Below, one piece after another: positions 7,423-15,813 of a stretch of 40,538 nt of DNA; the stretch's first letter is position 1; every line of letters begins with the position of its first letter. The notes beneath the pieces are model-generated. The model was not told the DNA's origin, ran no database searches, and saw only the letters and a program-made list of their open reading frames with translations. The stretch spans positions 1 through 40,538 of the forward strand of contig JAYVRA010000003.1 in NCBI GenBank assembly GCA_043776635.1, in the 5' to 3' direction. This stretch comes from JANMEX01 sp043776635 (GTDB lineage Bacteria > Pseudomonadota > Alphaproteobacteria > Rhizobiales > Rhizobiaceae). Made by a program: the position numbers and the translations under genes.

Positions 7423-8067
7423 ATGCCAACGCTTGATACACTTGAAGACGTACAAGTGGCATTGCGGCATTTGCTCAATTCGGATGCGTCACTTTTTGAA
7501 ATAAGCAATATTGCCGGACCTTTGCCCCTTCGCCGCACTGCGCCAGGCTTTGAAAGCCTTGCCTCTATCGTGGTTTCACAACAGGTTTCTAAAGCGAGTG
7601 CTGACGCTATTTTCGCGCGACTTGTGACACTTGGCGCTGTCACCGATGCAACGCAATTTGCACGCTTTGGCGATGAGAGTTTGCTGGGCGCGGGGCTATC
7701 ACGACCCAAGCTGAAAACGCTTCGTCTTGTGAGCAGCGCCTGTATAGATGGCACACTTGATCTTGAAGGCCTTTGCACACTTTCGGCCGGGGACGCTATC
7801 AGCGCGTTGACGGCACTGCCGGGTATTGGCCCATGGACAGCGGAAGTTTATCTGTTATTTGCCGCAGGACACCCGGATATTTTTCCGTCGGGGGATATTG
7901 CGCTCCAAAATGCAATTCAAATGGCGCAGAGTTTGGAGGCACGTCCAAACGCGAAAAAAACCCACGGGATTGCATTGCGATGGGCACCGCATCGCGGCAC
8001 GGCAGCGCGGCTGTTTTGGGTCTATTACGGCGCAATTAAAGGCATGGCTTCAAAGAGCCCGCTTTGA
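7423..8067 (+). CDS. AlkA-like DNA-3-methyladenine glycosylase
   Basis: A 214-residue HhH-GPD base-excision glycosylase. The helix-hairpin-helix is LPGIGPWTAE (residues 132-141) and the catalytic aspartate is Asp158 in PSGDIAL. It lacks the C-terminal iron-sulfur cluster cysteines of Nth/MutY, and SQQVSKASA in the first half fits the AlkA-like group that removes N3- and N7-alkylated purines. It has no N-terminal AlkA domain, which is normal for the short bacterial form. The start follows the end of a truncated mobile repeat by 24 bases; the Shine-Dalgarno is weak (tcagg). The HNH gene follows 108 bases later on the same strand. Confidence 0.9.
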   Translation: MPTLDTLEDVQVALRHLLNSDASLFEISNIAGPLPLRRTAPGFESLASIVVSQQVSKASADAIFARLVTLGAVTDATQFARFGDESLLGAGLSRPKLKTLRLVSSACIDGTLDLEGLCTLSAGDAISALTALPGIGPWTAEVYLLFAAGHPDIFPSGDIALQNAIQMAQSLEARPNAKKTHGIALRWAPHRGTAARLFWVYYGAIKGMASKSPL

Positions 8068-8175
8068 AACAATCTGCCCGAAGCGTCGCACCTTGACTTT
8101 TTGGGCTTCACATTCATGTCATGTCAGCACTACACTATTGATAAGTGAAGGATTCTGATCTGTTTGAGGTGAGTC

Positions 8176-8733
8176 TTGACTATAGCATTTGCTCCACAGT
8201 CCATGCCTGCGTTGGTCTTGAATGCCGACTACCGCCCGCTGAGCTATTATCCTTTATCGCTTTGGTCTTGGCAGGATGCCATAAAGGCAGTTTTTCTTGA
8301 TCGTGTGAATATAGTCGCTGAATATGATGCGGAGGTTTCATCGCCATCGTTTTCGATGCGTCTGCCTTCCGTGATTTGTCTAAAAAGTTATATAAAGCCG
8401 ACACGTAATCCGGCATTCACGCGGTTTAATGTTTTCCTGCGCGATAAGTTCCAGTGCCAATATTGCGGTTCGCCGGAAGATTTGACTTTTGACCATGTGA
8501 TCCCGCGTTGCTGCGGCGGGCACACGACTTGGGAAAATGTCGTGGCCGCCTGCTCGCCGTGCAATTTGAAAAAGGGCGGGCTAATGCCTGCCAAAGCCAA
8601 AATGTGGCCGCGCCAGACCGCCTATCAGCCGGATGTGCATGATCTGCATAACAACGGCCGGATGTTTCCGCCCAACCATCTGCACCGGAGTTGGATGGAT
8701 TATTTATATTGGGATGTTGAGCTGGAGCCATAG
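8176..8733 (+). CDS. HNH endonuclease
   Basis: A 185-residue protein with an HNH domain at residues 94-133: Cys94-x2-Cys97 (CQYC), the DH pair at 106-107, Asn121, and Cys126-x2-Cys129 (CSPC), which together bind a structural zinc and the catalytic metal. The N-terminal half (LVLNADYRPLSYYPLSLWSWQ) is the strongly conserved form found as a single chromosomal gene in many Rhizobiales; its natural role is unknown. I place the start at TTG 8176 because of the GAGGTGAG element just upstream and because the encoded N-terminus fits the family; ATG 8203 is the alternative. It is likely a nuclease involved in housekeeping rather than in a defence cluster, as no defence genes adjoin. Confidence 0.88.
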   Translation: MTIAFAPQSMPALVLNADYRPLSYYPLSLWSWQDAIKAVFLDRVNIVAEYDAEVSSPSFSMRLPSVICLKSYIKPTRNPAFTRFNVFLRDKFQCQYCGSPEDLTFDHVIPRCCGGHTTWENVVAACSPCNLKKGGLMPAKAKMWPRQTAYQPDVHDLHNNGRMFPPNHLHRSWMDYLYWDVELEP

Positions 8734-8797
8734 GAATTGCTCATAACTGCCGTTGCCTGTCTCTTGACGCAAGACGGGCTGATACATAACATCTGCC

Positions 8798-8914
8798 ATG
8801 CGAATTCGCAATATAAGTCACAAAGGCACACGTCGTCTCATTGAAGTGGTTGACCGCTCGGGCACTCAAGCCGATAATAAATCCTCCCCATGTCGGCGGG
8901 TTCGTGAAGCATGA
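8798..8914 (+). pseudogene. Remnant of a HigB-like toxin gene
   Basis: From ATG 8798 the frame reads MRIRNISHKGTRRLIEVVDRS, which resembles the N-terminus of the HigB/RelE-type toxins that accompany this HigA class (typically IRNxxHKGLRRFIExDD). After about 25 residues the similarity is lost, and the frame ends at TGA 8912-8914. The remaining 70 or so toxin residues are absent and the antitoxin frame begins almost at once, so an internal deletion seems to have fused the toxin start to the antitoxin 5' end. Confidence 0.55.
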
Positions 8915-9176
8915 GATTATCGATGCTAAGAAATTGACAGTCACTGATGCCGCCAAAGCGCTGGGCGTCACGCGCCCGGCGTTATCAGCGTTGCTTAACG
9001 AACATGTAGATCTTTCGACTGAGATGGCGCTGCGCATTGAAAAGGCTTTTGGCTTTTCAATGGATACGTTGATGCTAATGCAAAATAGCTATAATGTAGC
9101 GAGAATGCGGATGCGATGTGGCGACATCAATGTGTCTTCATTTATAGGGTCGACGGAGGAAAGCCAGGCTTCTTAA
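8841..9176 (+). CDS. HigA/VapI-type antitoxin, XRE family, without intact toxin
   Basis: A 111-residue protein with the HigA layout: NPPHVGGFVKHEII at residues 14-27, then a helix-turn-helix (VTDAAKALGVTRPALSALLNE) and LSTEMALRIEKAFGFSMDTLMLMQ. Such antitoxins bind both the HigB RNase toxin and their own promoter. The start is uncertain: no ATG lies upstream of the conserved NPPH segment, so TTG at 8841 or 8850 would have to be used, and both fall inside the higB remnant. The original start was probably lost in the deletion that removed most of higB. If expressed, it would act only as a DNA-binding repressor or as an antitoxin for other loci. Confidence 0.75.
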   Translation: MKWLTARALKPIINPPHVGGFVKHEIIDAKKLTVTDAAKALGVTRPALSALLNEHVDLSTEMALRIEKAFGFSMDTLMLMQNSYNVARMRMRCGDINVSSFIGSTEESQAS

Positions 9177-9183
9177 GCGATAA

Positions 9184-9693
9184 CTAACCCTTAACCGCCG
9201 CCCTGAACGCGCCAATCATCAGCACCAGACTTGCAGGAACATTCCAGCCGGCAAATGATATGCCTAGAAACCTCAAGGCGGCCTTGTCGCATGATGGCGG
9301 GTGAATGGAGTTTATGTCGTCAAGCAGGTTGCTTGCGTCAGTGGTGATGCTGGTGGCTGCGGCGGAACAATCCGTCGGGCCTGCCCAAAAGCCCCATTCG
9401 ACGCCGGCATGGAATATCGCCAGCAACATGCCATAAAGCATCAGCAATCCGCCAATCGCAAGAATCCCTCGCGTAATATGAGGCTTCCAGTTTTTGAAGC
9501 TGGAGAAGGCGGCAAGTGCCATTAGCGGTGCACCCAGATAATAGGGCAGCCGCTGCTCGAGGCAGAGCTTGCAGGGTAAATATCCGCCAATATATTCAAA
9601 CGCCAGCGCTACGCCGGCGATGCCAATCATGGCGACGCTCAAAAACAGCGCATAATTTGTTTGCAGCGGAGAGGTCTGCCTAAACATTGTCAT
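9184..9693 (-). CDS. dsbB: Disulfide bond formation protein DsbB
   Basis: An inner-membrane protein of 169 residues from the ATG at 9693 with four hydrophobic segments. The first redox pair is the CxxC in YLPCKLCLEQRLPYYLG, and the second periplasmic pair is formed by Cys in GPTDCSAAA and PSCDKAALRF. DsbB re-oxidises DsbA and passes electrons to quinone. The chosen ATG overlaps the stop of the upstream YqaA-like gene as ATGA (9693-9690) and has GGTGG upstream; a GTG at 9702 would add three residues. The two membrane proteins form a translationally coupled pair; a link between their functions is not known. Confidence 0.88.
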   Translation of the reverse strand: MTMFRQTSPLQTNYALFLSVAMIGIAGVALAFEYIGGYLPCKLCLEQRLPYYLGAPLMALAAFSSFKNWKPHITRGILAIGGLLMLYGMLLAIFHAGVEWGFWAGPTDCSAAATSITTDASNLLDDINSIHPPSCDKAALRFLGISFAGWNVPASLVLMIGAFRAAVKG

Positions 9694-10277
9694 GTCAGCC
9701 ACCGATACAAAAGATAAGCCAAAATTATGGCGGCAGCACCCGCGCCTGCAATTAAGCCGAGGCGTTTTTCAATAAAGTCACGAATAGGTTCGCCGTAGCG
9801 GCGCAGCAGCCATGCGAGCACAAAGAAACGTGCGCCACGTGCAAGAATGGCGCTGATAATAAAAAACCAAATATTGATGCCAGCCACGCCGGAAAGTATC
9901 GTCACCACTTTAATTGGCGGTAAATGTGCAAGGCCGGATGTTACCAAAAGCAAAATTATCATCGTCGGGCTGACGGAGGTACGCAGCGATTCGAACGCTT
10001 CCAGCTTGCCATAAAACTCGAGAACCGGCTTGGCTACAGCATCGTAAGCGAAATGGCCGAGCATCCACCCCGCTATGCCACCAAGCACCGAGGCGGCGGT
10101 GGCGATTGTTGCGTAACGATACGCGCGGTCGGGCTTTGCTATTGCCATCGGCAGGAACAGAACATCAGCCGGCACAAGAAAAATCGAACTCTCTATGAAG
10201 GCGATAAACGCCAGCCAATATTCGGCAGATTTACGAGCCGCCAGCGAAAGTGTCCAGTCATAGAGCTTGTGCAGCAT
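9690..10277 (-). CDS. YqaA/DedA-like (VTT domain) membrane protein
   Basis: A 195-residue inner-membrane protein of the YqaA branch of the DedA/VTT superfamily: MLHKLYDWTLSLAA at the start, FIESSIFLVPADVLFLPMAIAKP near residues 25-47, and a C-terminal domain with ILARGARFFVLAWLLRRYGEPIRDFIEKR. DedA-like proteins affect lipid and membrane homeostasis, some as lipid scramblases; the role of the YqaA group is less clear. The start at 10277 fits the family and has GGGA about 9 bases upstream; in-frame ATG 10292 and GTG 10301 are alternatives. It overlaps dsbB by four bases. Confidence 0.85.
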   Translation of the reverse strand: MLHKLYDWTLSLAARKSAEYWLAFIAFIESSIFLVPADVLFLPMAIAKPDRAYRYATIATAASVLGGIAGWMLGHFAYDAVAKPVLEFYGKLEAFESLRTSVSPTMIILLLVTSGLAHLPPIKVVTILSGVAGINIWFFIISAILARGARFFVLAWLLRRYGEPIRDFIEKRLGLIAGAGAAAIILAYLLYRWLT

Positions 10278-10442
10278 CGCGTAATTTCCCATTGTGCACA
10301 CCCGCTCTAACGCGACGCGGACAAGGCGGCAACGGGGCGAATTGGCTCATATTCAATTCATGAAAATAAACATCATCCGGCTAGTTGACCAAATGCTCCC
10401 AAACAATGTATTTCCACCAAACCGGTGACTTTCGTTGCCAGT

Positions 10443-10527
10443 GCCTCTATGGTGGAATTGGTAGACACGCCTGACTCAAAATCAGGTTCTGCAAGGAGTG
10501 CTGGTTCGATTCCGGCTAGAGGTACCA
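10443..10527 (+). tRNA. tRNA-Leu (CAA)
   Basis: A full cloverleaf with a long variable arm (class II). The anticodon stem cctga/tcagg encloses the loop ctcaaaa, giving anticodon CAA, which reads UUG. The T-loop is ttcgatt, and CCA is encoded (10525-10527). The acceptor stem gcctcta/tagaggt is fully paired except for a G1-U72 wobble at its end. It stands alone between the YqaA-like and TMEM43 genes. Confidence 0.95.
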
Positions 10528-10545
10528 CTCAATTTTTCTGCATTT

Positions 10546-11727
10546 TTATATTGTTGGCTGTGGTTGCAAAACTACCGCACGCTTTTGCAGTTTGCTTTTA
10601 ATCAGTTTGAATCCACCAAAGAAGAACAGTCCTGCAAACACCAGCAGCGCTATTCCAATCAGCGGTCTGAACACGATCCATGCAATGGCCACCGTGATAA
10701 GCGTGAGCACCAGTGCAACAACGCCGGTCACCAAGCCGATGCCTGCACCCAGAATATTGCCGACAAACGGGATTACGTCACCAAAGACACTGATTGGCCC
10801 GAGAATGAGGCTAAGGCCTATCCACATGCAAATAAACGCACCGAGCCGGATGAGCCACGTGATAATCTTGTTTTCGCTTTCAGCGGAGGCAAACATTCCC
10901 TCTGCGCTGACGTTGCCGGTTTCCAACAAGGCGATATCGCCATTTTTGGTGAAATAAGTTTGAACGGATGCCGCGTCCTGTTTGCCGATGACGCTTATAT
11001 CAGTTGGTTTGATAATGCCGTATTCAATACGTATAGCCCCGACTTGCGGGTTAGCGGCATCCCCGCGAAAATAAGTGTTCCCGCTGAGTGTATATTCAGT
11101 CTTGATGACGGCGTCCGCAGCATCAAAATTTAGCCGGGAAAGCGGATAATTTTCATATGAATTGATCTGGCTGATGAAGGGATCGCTCAGCTTGAACGCG
11201 CCAACAGTTATATTTGAGGCCGCAAACGTTTCACTTTCATAAGGCATGGAAGACGGGTTTTGGTGATCGGCTGACTTTTTGAAACCGGATGAATCAATCA
11301 GCACGTCAGACCAGGTCTTGTTGTAAGAATAGGTGGTTTCAGTGGTTTCGCTGCCGCCTAAATTTTTCTCTGTTTTAGTTTCTGAGCTTTCTTTCCACTG
11401 ATACATTTCAGCAGTGCGCTTGAGCTTTAGAGCCGTTTCCTGCACGCCGAAGACAGAATCTGCCACTGTGTCGGTCGTAGTCGCTTTGCCGGATATATGA
11501 ATAAGTGCGCCCTCATGTGCGGGGTCGATATTGTCTGAAGAAAGCGCGACAACCGCACCGCGCCCTTCGCTTAGCGTCTTTATGCGGTCAACAGAACGGC
11601 CTTCATTCCAAAATATCAGCGGAAACGCGCCGAAAAATAAAATGATACCAAAAATGATTCCCATGAACGAACTAACAATACGGCTGCCCCAAGATTTAGT
11701 TGTGGTCTCTCTATATTCTTCAGCCAT
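10546..11727 (-). CDS. TMEM43-family membrane protein
   Basis: A 393-residue protein of the TMEM43 family (DUF1625). An N-terminal membrane segment (about residues 18-40, IVSSFMGIIFGIILFFGAFPLIFWNEGRS) is followed by a large soluble domain of about 240 residues, and three more membrane segments lie near the C-terminus (from about residue 285). In animals the family includes the nuclear-envelope protein LUMA; in bacteria the function is unknown. The WNEGR motif after the first segment is typical. It is transcribed alone, convergent with tRNA-Leu; its stop lies 18 bases from the tRNA end. I see no partner gene to hint at a role. Confidence 0.85.
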   Translation of the reverse strand: MAEEYRETTTKSWGSRIVSSFMGIIFGIILFFGAFPLIFWNEGRSVDRIKTLSEGRGAVVALSSDNIDPAHEGALIHISGKATTTDTVADSVFGVQETALKLKRTAEMYQWKESSETKTEKNLGGSETTETTYSYNKTWSDVLIDSSGFKKSADHQNPSSMPYESETFAASNITVGAFKLSDPFISQINSYENYPLSRLNFDAADAVIKTEYTLSGNTYFRGDAANPQVGAIRIEYGIIKPTDISVIGKQDAASVQTYFTKNGDIALLETGNVSAEGMFASAESENKIITWLIRLGAFICMWIGLSLILGPISVFGDVIPFVGNILGAGIGLVTGVVALVLTLITVAIAWIVFRPLIGIALLVFAGLFFFGGFKLIKSKLQKRAVVLQPQPTI

Positions 11728-11794
11728 AATATATCTCCCGCTTAATGTTGAGTGAGGCTAGAGTATATTTAAACTGTTATCTATCGATAAGTTT

Positions 11795-12781
11795 CTAAAC
11801 CTGCGCAGCTGTAACCGCGATCATGTTGTAAACATCATCCGCTGTACAGCCGCGCGAAAGGTCATTGGCAGGCTTGGCCAATCCTTGCAAAATCGGGCCG
11901 ATGGCCTTGGCCGCGCCGATGCGCTCGGCAATTTTATAGCCGATGTTGCCGGATTCTAAATTGGGGAACACAAATATATTTGCCCCGCCTTTCAGCACAG
12001 AAAGCGGAGTTTTGCTTAATGCAACACCTTCTACAAATGCTGCATCAAATTGCAATTCGCCATCAATCAACAATTCCGGGTGCGCCAGTTTGACAATGCG
12101 CGTCGCCTCAACAACTTTTGTAACACGTTTGTGTTTGGCGCTGCCATGGCTGGAAAATGACAACATTGCAATTTTGGGTTCAATTCCCGTGAGGCTTTGA
12201 AACGACGCAGCCGATTTAATGGCAATATCCGCAAGTTCAATCGAAGCCGGCTCGACCGTCAGCGCACAATCAGCAAAAACGAACGCACCCTGTTTTGGGT
12301 GAGAGGGCTTGTCCAAAATCATCAGGAAAAAGCTTGATGCAATTTTGGTATTGGAGGCCAGCCCGATGATCTTAACGGCTGTACGGATGATCTCAGCCGT
12401 CCCGGTCGCGGCTCCGCCTACTGTGCCATCAGCATTGCCCGAGCGCACCATCATGGCCGCGCATTTCACCGGATCGCGCATAGCGTTTTCAGCAAACTCC
12501 CGCGTGCCGCCAATATCACTTCGCATCTCAAAATAGGCATCGCTGTTTATCTTGTGAAACGCCGGTTCGTTGGGATCTTGAACAGTCAGCGCGCCCGCGC
12601 CGTCTCGGTTTGCCGGAACAGCGGCCAAGTCCGCCTTATTTCCAAGAAGAGTGATCTTGGCAACACCTTCTTCAGCCGCCCGCAGCGCACCTTCAACAAT
12701 GCGCGGATCGTGGCCCTCGGGCAGAACTATGTGCCGTTGCATTTGTTTGGCACGCGATATGATTCTTTCCAATACTGACAT
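11795..12781 (-). CDS. pta: Phosphate acetyltransferase
   Basis: A 328-residue protein of the short Pta type (no N-terminal BioD-like domain), with IVLPEGHDPRIVEGALRAAEEG at the start, SGNADGTVGGAATGTAEIIRTAV in the middle and FPNLESGNIGYKIAERIG near the end, all Pta landmarks. It interconverts acetyl phosphate and CoA with acetyl-CoA and phosphate in the cytoplasm. Its place as last gene after xsc and the exporter, with a 3-base gap, shows its job here: to turn the acetyl phosphate released from sulfoacetaldehyde into acetyl-CoA. No acetate kinase gene is present. Confidence 0.93.
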   Translation of the reverse strand: MSVLERIISRAKQMQRHIVLPEGHDPRIVEGALRAAEEGVAKITLLGNKADLAAVPANRDGAGALTVQDPNEPAFHKINSDAYFEMRSDIGGTREFAENAMRDPVKCAAMMVRSGNADGTVGGAATGTAEIIRTAVKIIGLASNTKIASSFFLMILDKPSHPKQGAFVFADCALTVEPASIELADIAIKSAASFQSLTGIEPKIAMLSFSSHGSAKHKRVTKVVEATRIVKLAHPELLIDGELQFDAAFVEGVALSKTPLSVLKGGANIFVFPNLESGNIGYKIAERIGAAKAIGPILQGLAKPANDLSRGCTADDVYNMIAVTAAQV

Positions 12782-12784
12782 TTA

Positions 12785-13825
12785 TCAACCCATATATTTC
12801 ATACCAACCACAATAAACACCGCCAAGAACACGGTCTCCGCCACAATCAATATCACTGCGTCGCGCCCGACATCGAGGATCGTTTTCAGCGAAGTCTTCA
12901 GGCCGGATGCCGATATTCCCATAAGCAGCGCCCAGCGGGAAAGATCGCTGGTTACGCCCGCTATTGGCTTGGAGATAAACCCTGATGAATTCAACGCGGC
13001 GAGAATGAGAAAGCCGATGACGAATGTAGGCACGATCGGCGCAGGTTTACCAATTTCAGCGCCATGAGAGGGCATATTTCTGAACGCCAGTGAAAAACAC
13101 AGCACGACGGGCGCAAGCATTGTCACGCGGATCAGCTTCACCAGCGTTGCCGCCTCGCCGGTTTCTTGGCTGACAGAAAACCCGGCGCCAACAACCTGCG
13201 CCACATCATGAATAGTCCCGCCCAGAAATACACCTGCATCATGGTGGCTGAGCATCAGCGTATGGGTAAGGACGGGATAAAGCGCCATGGCAATAGTGCT
13301 GAGAACCGTAACGCCCAGCACTGTAAAAATGAGATTGCGCTCCGAATGCTCATCCTTGGGCAAAACCGCCGCAATCGCCATCGCAGCCGACGCGCCGCAA
13401 ATAGCTACCGCGCCGCCCGTGAGAAGCGCGAGCCGCCAATTTTGGCCCATCACACGCCCTAAAGCCAAGGCAAAGCCGATGGTCAGGATAACGCCGCCCA
13501 CCAAGAGCAGCACAGTCTCAAAGCCCAGCCCTATAATCAGCTCCACACTGATGCGCACTCCGAGCAAAGCAACGCCGATGCGCAATATGCTTTTTGCGGC
13601 AGTATTAATGCCTGCCACGCATTTGCCTTCTTCCGAAAGAAAGTGCAGCGCAATGCCCAACAGCAGCGCCATAAGCATGGCTGGCGCATCATAATGTTCA
13701 GATAAAAACTGCGCCGCCAGTGCCACCAAAGCGCTGACAATGAGGCCCGGTCCATTCAGCACTGCCCATTGCAGAGCGGTGTCCACATGGGATGAGTGCC
13801 ATGAACCGCCATCCTCATCCTTCAT
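12785..13825 (-). CDS. YeiH-family putative sulfate/sulfite exporter
   Basis: A 346-residue inner-membrane protein of the UPF0324/YeiH (putative sulfate exporter) family with about ten hydrophobic segments, including SILRIGVALLGVRIS, GGAVAICGASAAMAIAAVL and LGGTIHDVAQVVGAG, the conserved family blocks. Its ATG overlaps the xsc stop as ATGA (13825-13822), so it is translationally coupled to xsc. Members in this position in sulfonate operons are thought to export the sulfite or sulfate formed by Xsc; that assignment is by context. An amino-terminal stretch rich in His, Asp and Glu precedes the first membrane segment. Confidence 0.88.
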   Translation of the reverse strand: MKDEDGGSWHSSHVDTALQWAVLNGPGLIVSALVALAAQFLSEHYDAPAMLMALLLGIALHFLSEEGKCVAGINTAAKSILRIGVALLGVRISVELIIGLGFETVLLLVGGVILTIGFALALGRVMGQNWRLALLTGGAVAICGASAAMAIAAVLPKDEHSERNLIFTVLGVTVLSTIAMALYPVLTHTLMLSHHDAGVFLGGTIHDVAQVVGAGFSVSQETGEAATLVKLIRVTMLAPVVLCFSLAFRNMPSHGAEIGKPAPIVPTFVIGFLILAALNSSGFISKPIAGVTSDLSRWALLMGISASGLKTSLKTILDVGRDAVILIVAETVFLAVFIVVGMKYMG

Positions 13826-15597
13826 GCGATGTGTTGCGGACGCATATCCGCCTTATCAATACCAGCCACAGAAACAGGCTTCTTCATCGCGTCGCGGCGG
13901 AATGGCTCACCGAGTTCCTGGTTGAGGATAACTTCGATGAATGTCGTAATGCCATTGGCTTGGTCGTCAGCCGCCGTTTGCATGGCTTTTGTCGTTTCAG
14001 CCATTGTTTTAACGCTCACGCCTTTAAAGCCGCAAGCGTCAGCCAATTTGGCATAGCTCAGTTTACTGTCCAACTCCGTGCCGACAAAATTATCATCAAA
14101 CCACAGCGTCGTGTTGCGCTTTTCAGCGCCCCATTGATAGTTGCGGAAAATCACCATGGTGATGGCAGGCCATTGGTCGCGGCAAATCGATGTCATTTCA
14201 TTGACTGAAATGCCAAATGCACCATCACCCGCAAAGCCGAACACTGGCGCATCAGGTCGTCCGATTTTCGCACCGATGATGGCTGGAAATCCGTAGCCGC
14301 ACGGGCCGAAAAGTCCGGGTGCCAAATACATCCGCCCATGCTCGAATGTCGGGTAGGCATTTCCGATGGCGCAATTATTGCCGATGTCTGATGAGATGAT
14401 CGCCGTGCTTGGCAGCCCCGCCTGAATGGCCCGCCATGCTTGGCGCGGCGACATGCGGTCAGCATCGCGCTTGCGGGCTTCTTCGTTCCAGACAGTGCCC
14501 GGATCATCTTCCTCATGGTCCATTGACGAAAGCTGTTGCAGCCAAGCGGACTTGGTATGATGAATGGTCGCCTTTCGCTCCGCTCGTCCGGCATCACCGG
14601 CTTTCAAATCCAGATGACCCAAAATCTGCGCCGCAACTTGCTTGGCATCGCCGCAGATTCCCACGGTAACTTTCTTTGTGAGGCCGATGCGGTCCGGGTT
14701 GATATCGACTTGGATAATCTTGGCGTTTTTCGGCCAATAGTCGATGCCATAACCCGGTAACGTCGAAAACGGGTTCAGCCGTGTGCCCAGTGCGAGCACA
14801 ACATCAGCCTTTGAAATCAATTCCATCGCCGCTTTAGAGCCATTATAGCCCAACGGCCCGACGGACAAATAATGGCTGCCGGGGAAGGCATCATTATGCT
14901 GATAACCGCAGCAAACAGCTGCGTCCAAACGCTCGGCAAGCGCAATGGACACGGGGATCGCCCCGCCCGTAACCACACCGGCGCCATTTAAAATCACGGG
15001 AAAATTGGCCTCAGACAGAAGTTTTGCAGCTTCTGCAATTGCCATGTGCCCGCCAGCGGGACGCTCAAACTGCACGATCTGCGGCAGGTCCACATCGATA
15101 ACATGGGTCCAATAATCGCGCGGAATGTTAATTTGCGCCGGCCCGCATCCGCGAATGGCTTTAACTATAACACGATTCAAAACCTCAGCAATACGCGATG
15201 GATCGCGCACTTCCTCTTGATAGCAAACCATATCTTGAAACAGTGCCATCTGCGGCACTTCCTGAAATCCGCCTTGGCCCATGGTCTTATTGGCCGCTTG
15301 CGGCGTCACCAGCAGCATCGGCGTATGGTTCCAGAATGCAGTCTTTATGGCCGTCACAAAGCCGGTAACACCAGGCCCATTCTGCGCAATCGCCATACCC
15401 ATTTTGCCGGTAACGCGAGAATAGCCGTCACAAATGAGGCCCGCATTGGTCTCGTGCGCGCAATCCCAAAAAGTGATACCAGCCTTGGGAAAAAGATCTG
15501 AAACCGGCATCATTGCCGATCCAATGATACCAAAAGCGTGCTCGATGCCATGCATTTGCAGCACTTTTACGAAGGCCTCTTCCGTGGTCATTTTCAT
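13822..15597 (-). CDS. xsc: Sulfoacetaldehyde acetyltransferase
   Basis: A 591-residue thiamine-diphosphate enzyme. MKMTTEEAFVKVLQMHGIEH at the start, the AIAQNGPGVTGF region, and the C-terminal GDGAFGISVNEMTS with FRNYQWGAEKRNT identify Xsc rather than acetolactate synthase. With phosphate, it cleaves sulfoacetaldehyde to sulfite and acetyl phosphate, the central step in the breakdown of taurine and other C2 sulfonates. The start at 15597 is chosen because GAAGGA lies 7 bases upstream and the protein then begins as in the family; an ATG at 15612 overlaps that site. It leads the xsc-exporter-pta operon. The genes that would make sulfoacetaldehyde (such as taurine-pyruvate aminotransferase) and sulfonate uptake genes are not in the window. 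Confidence 0.94.
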   Translation of the reverse strand: MKMTTEEAFVKVLQMHGIEHAFGIIGSAMMPVSDLFPKAGITFWDCAHETNAGLICDGYSRVTGKMGMAIAQNGPGVTGFVTAIKTAFWNHTPMLLVTPQAANKTMGQGGFQEVPQMALFQDMVCYQEEVRDPSRIAEVLNRVIVKAIRGCGPAQINIPRDYWTHVIDVDLPQIVQFERPAGGHMAIAEAAKLLSEANFPVILNGAGVVTGGAIPVSIALAERLDAAVCCGYQHNDAFPGSHYLSVGPLGYNGSKAAMELISKADVVLALGTRLNPFSTLPGYGIDYWPKNAKIIQVDINPDRIGLTKKVTVGICGDAKQVAAQILGHLDLKAGDAGRAERKATIHHTKSAWLQQLSSMDHEEDDPGTVWNEEARKRDADRMSPRQAWRAIQAGLPSTAIISSDIGNNCAIGNAYPTFEHGRMYLAPGLFGPCGYGFPAIIGAKIGRPDAPVFGFAGDGAFGISVNEMTSICRDQWPAITMVIFRNYQWGAEKRNTTLWFDDNFVGTELDSKLSYAKLADACGFKGVSVKTMAETTKAMQTAADDQANGITTFIEVILNQELGEPFRRDAMKKPVSVAGIDKADMRPQHIA

Positions 15598-15634
15598 CGG
15601 GCTATCCTTCATCGGAGTGAAATGCGCACGCTTT

Positions 15635-15663
15635 AGAATAAGCCGGGTTCAAACAGCATCCAA
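15635..15663 (-). promoter_or_regulatory. Candidate sigma-70-type promoter of xsc
   Basis: On the minus strand TTGGAT (15663-15658) and TATTCT (15640-15635) are separated by 17 bases. The -10 lies about 38 bases before the xsc start, leaving room for the GAAGGA site. The 8-base arms gttcaaac (15647-15654) and gtttgaac (15707-15714), one inside this promoter spacer and one upstream, form an inverted repeat that could bind a regulator. Confidence 0.4.
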
Positions 15664-15772
15664 AAGCATCAGAACCCGCTTACGTCTTGGGACGAATTCT
15701 GATTCCGTTTGAACGCGACTTGTATCAGCGCCTGTCTATTGTCTATCGCAGTCGTTTGTAACCCTCAATATC

Positions 15773-15801
15773 CAGATTGATACTTCAATGGGTCCAAAAT
15801 T
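15773..15801 (-). promoter_or_regulatory. Candidate regulator site upstream of xsc
   Basis: The word cagattgatac (15773-15783) recurs at 17504-17514 upstream of the regulator gene. On the minus strand the segment holds two CTGGA/TTGGA half-sites (TTGGACCCAT and CTGGATATTG) about 22 bases apart. TauR, the MocR-type taurine regulator of Rhodobacter, is known to bind direct repeats of a CTGGAC-like word, so this is a plausible operator; it is an inference. Confidence 0.35.
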
Positions 15802-15813
15802 CCGGCATATTAT

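Noticed and set aside
10498..11133. A long open frame on the + strand over the TMEM43 gene and tRNA-Leu
   Set aside because: It begins inside the tRNA and reads the antisense of the TMEM43 gene; no family match is visible.
12651..13067. A + strand frame spanning the pta-exporter junction
   Set aside because: It is antisense to two well-supported genes and has no protein-like pattern.
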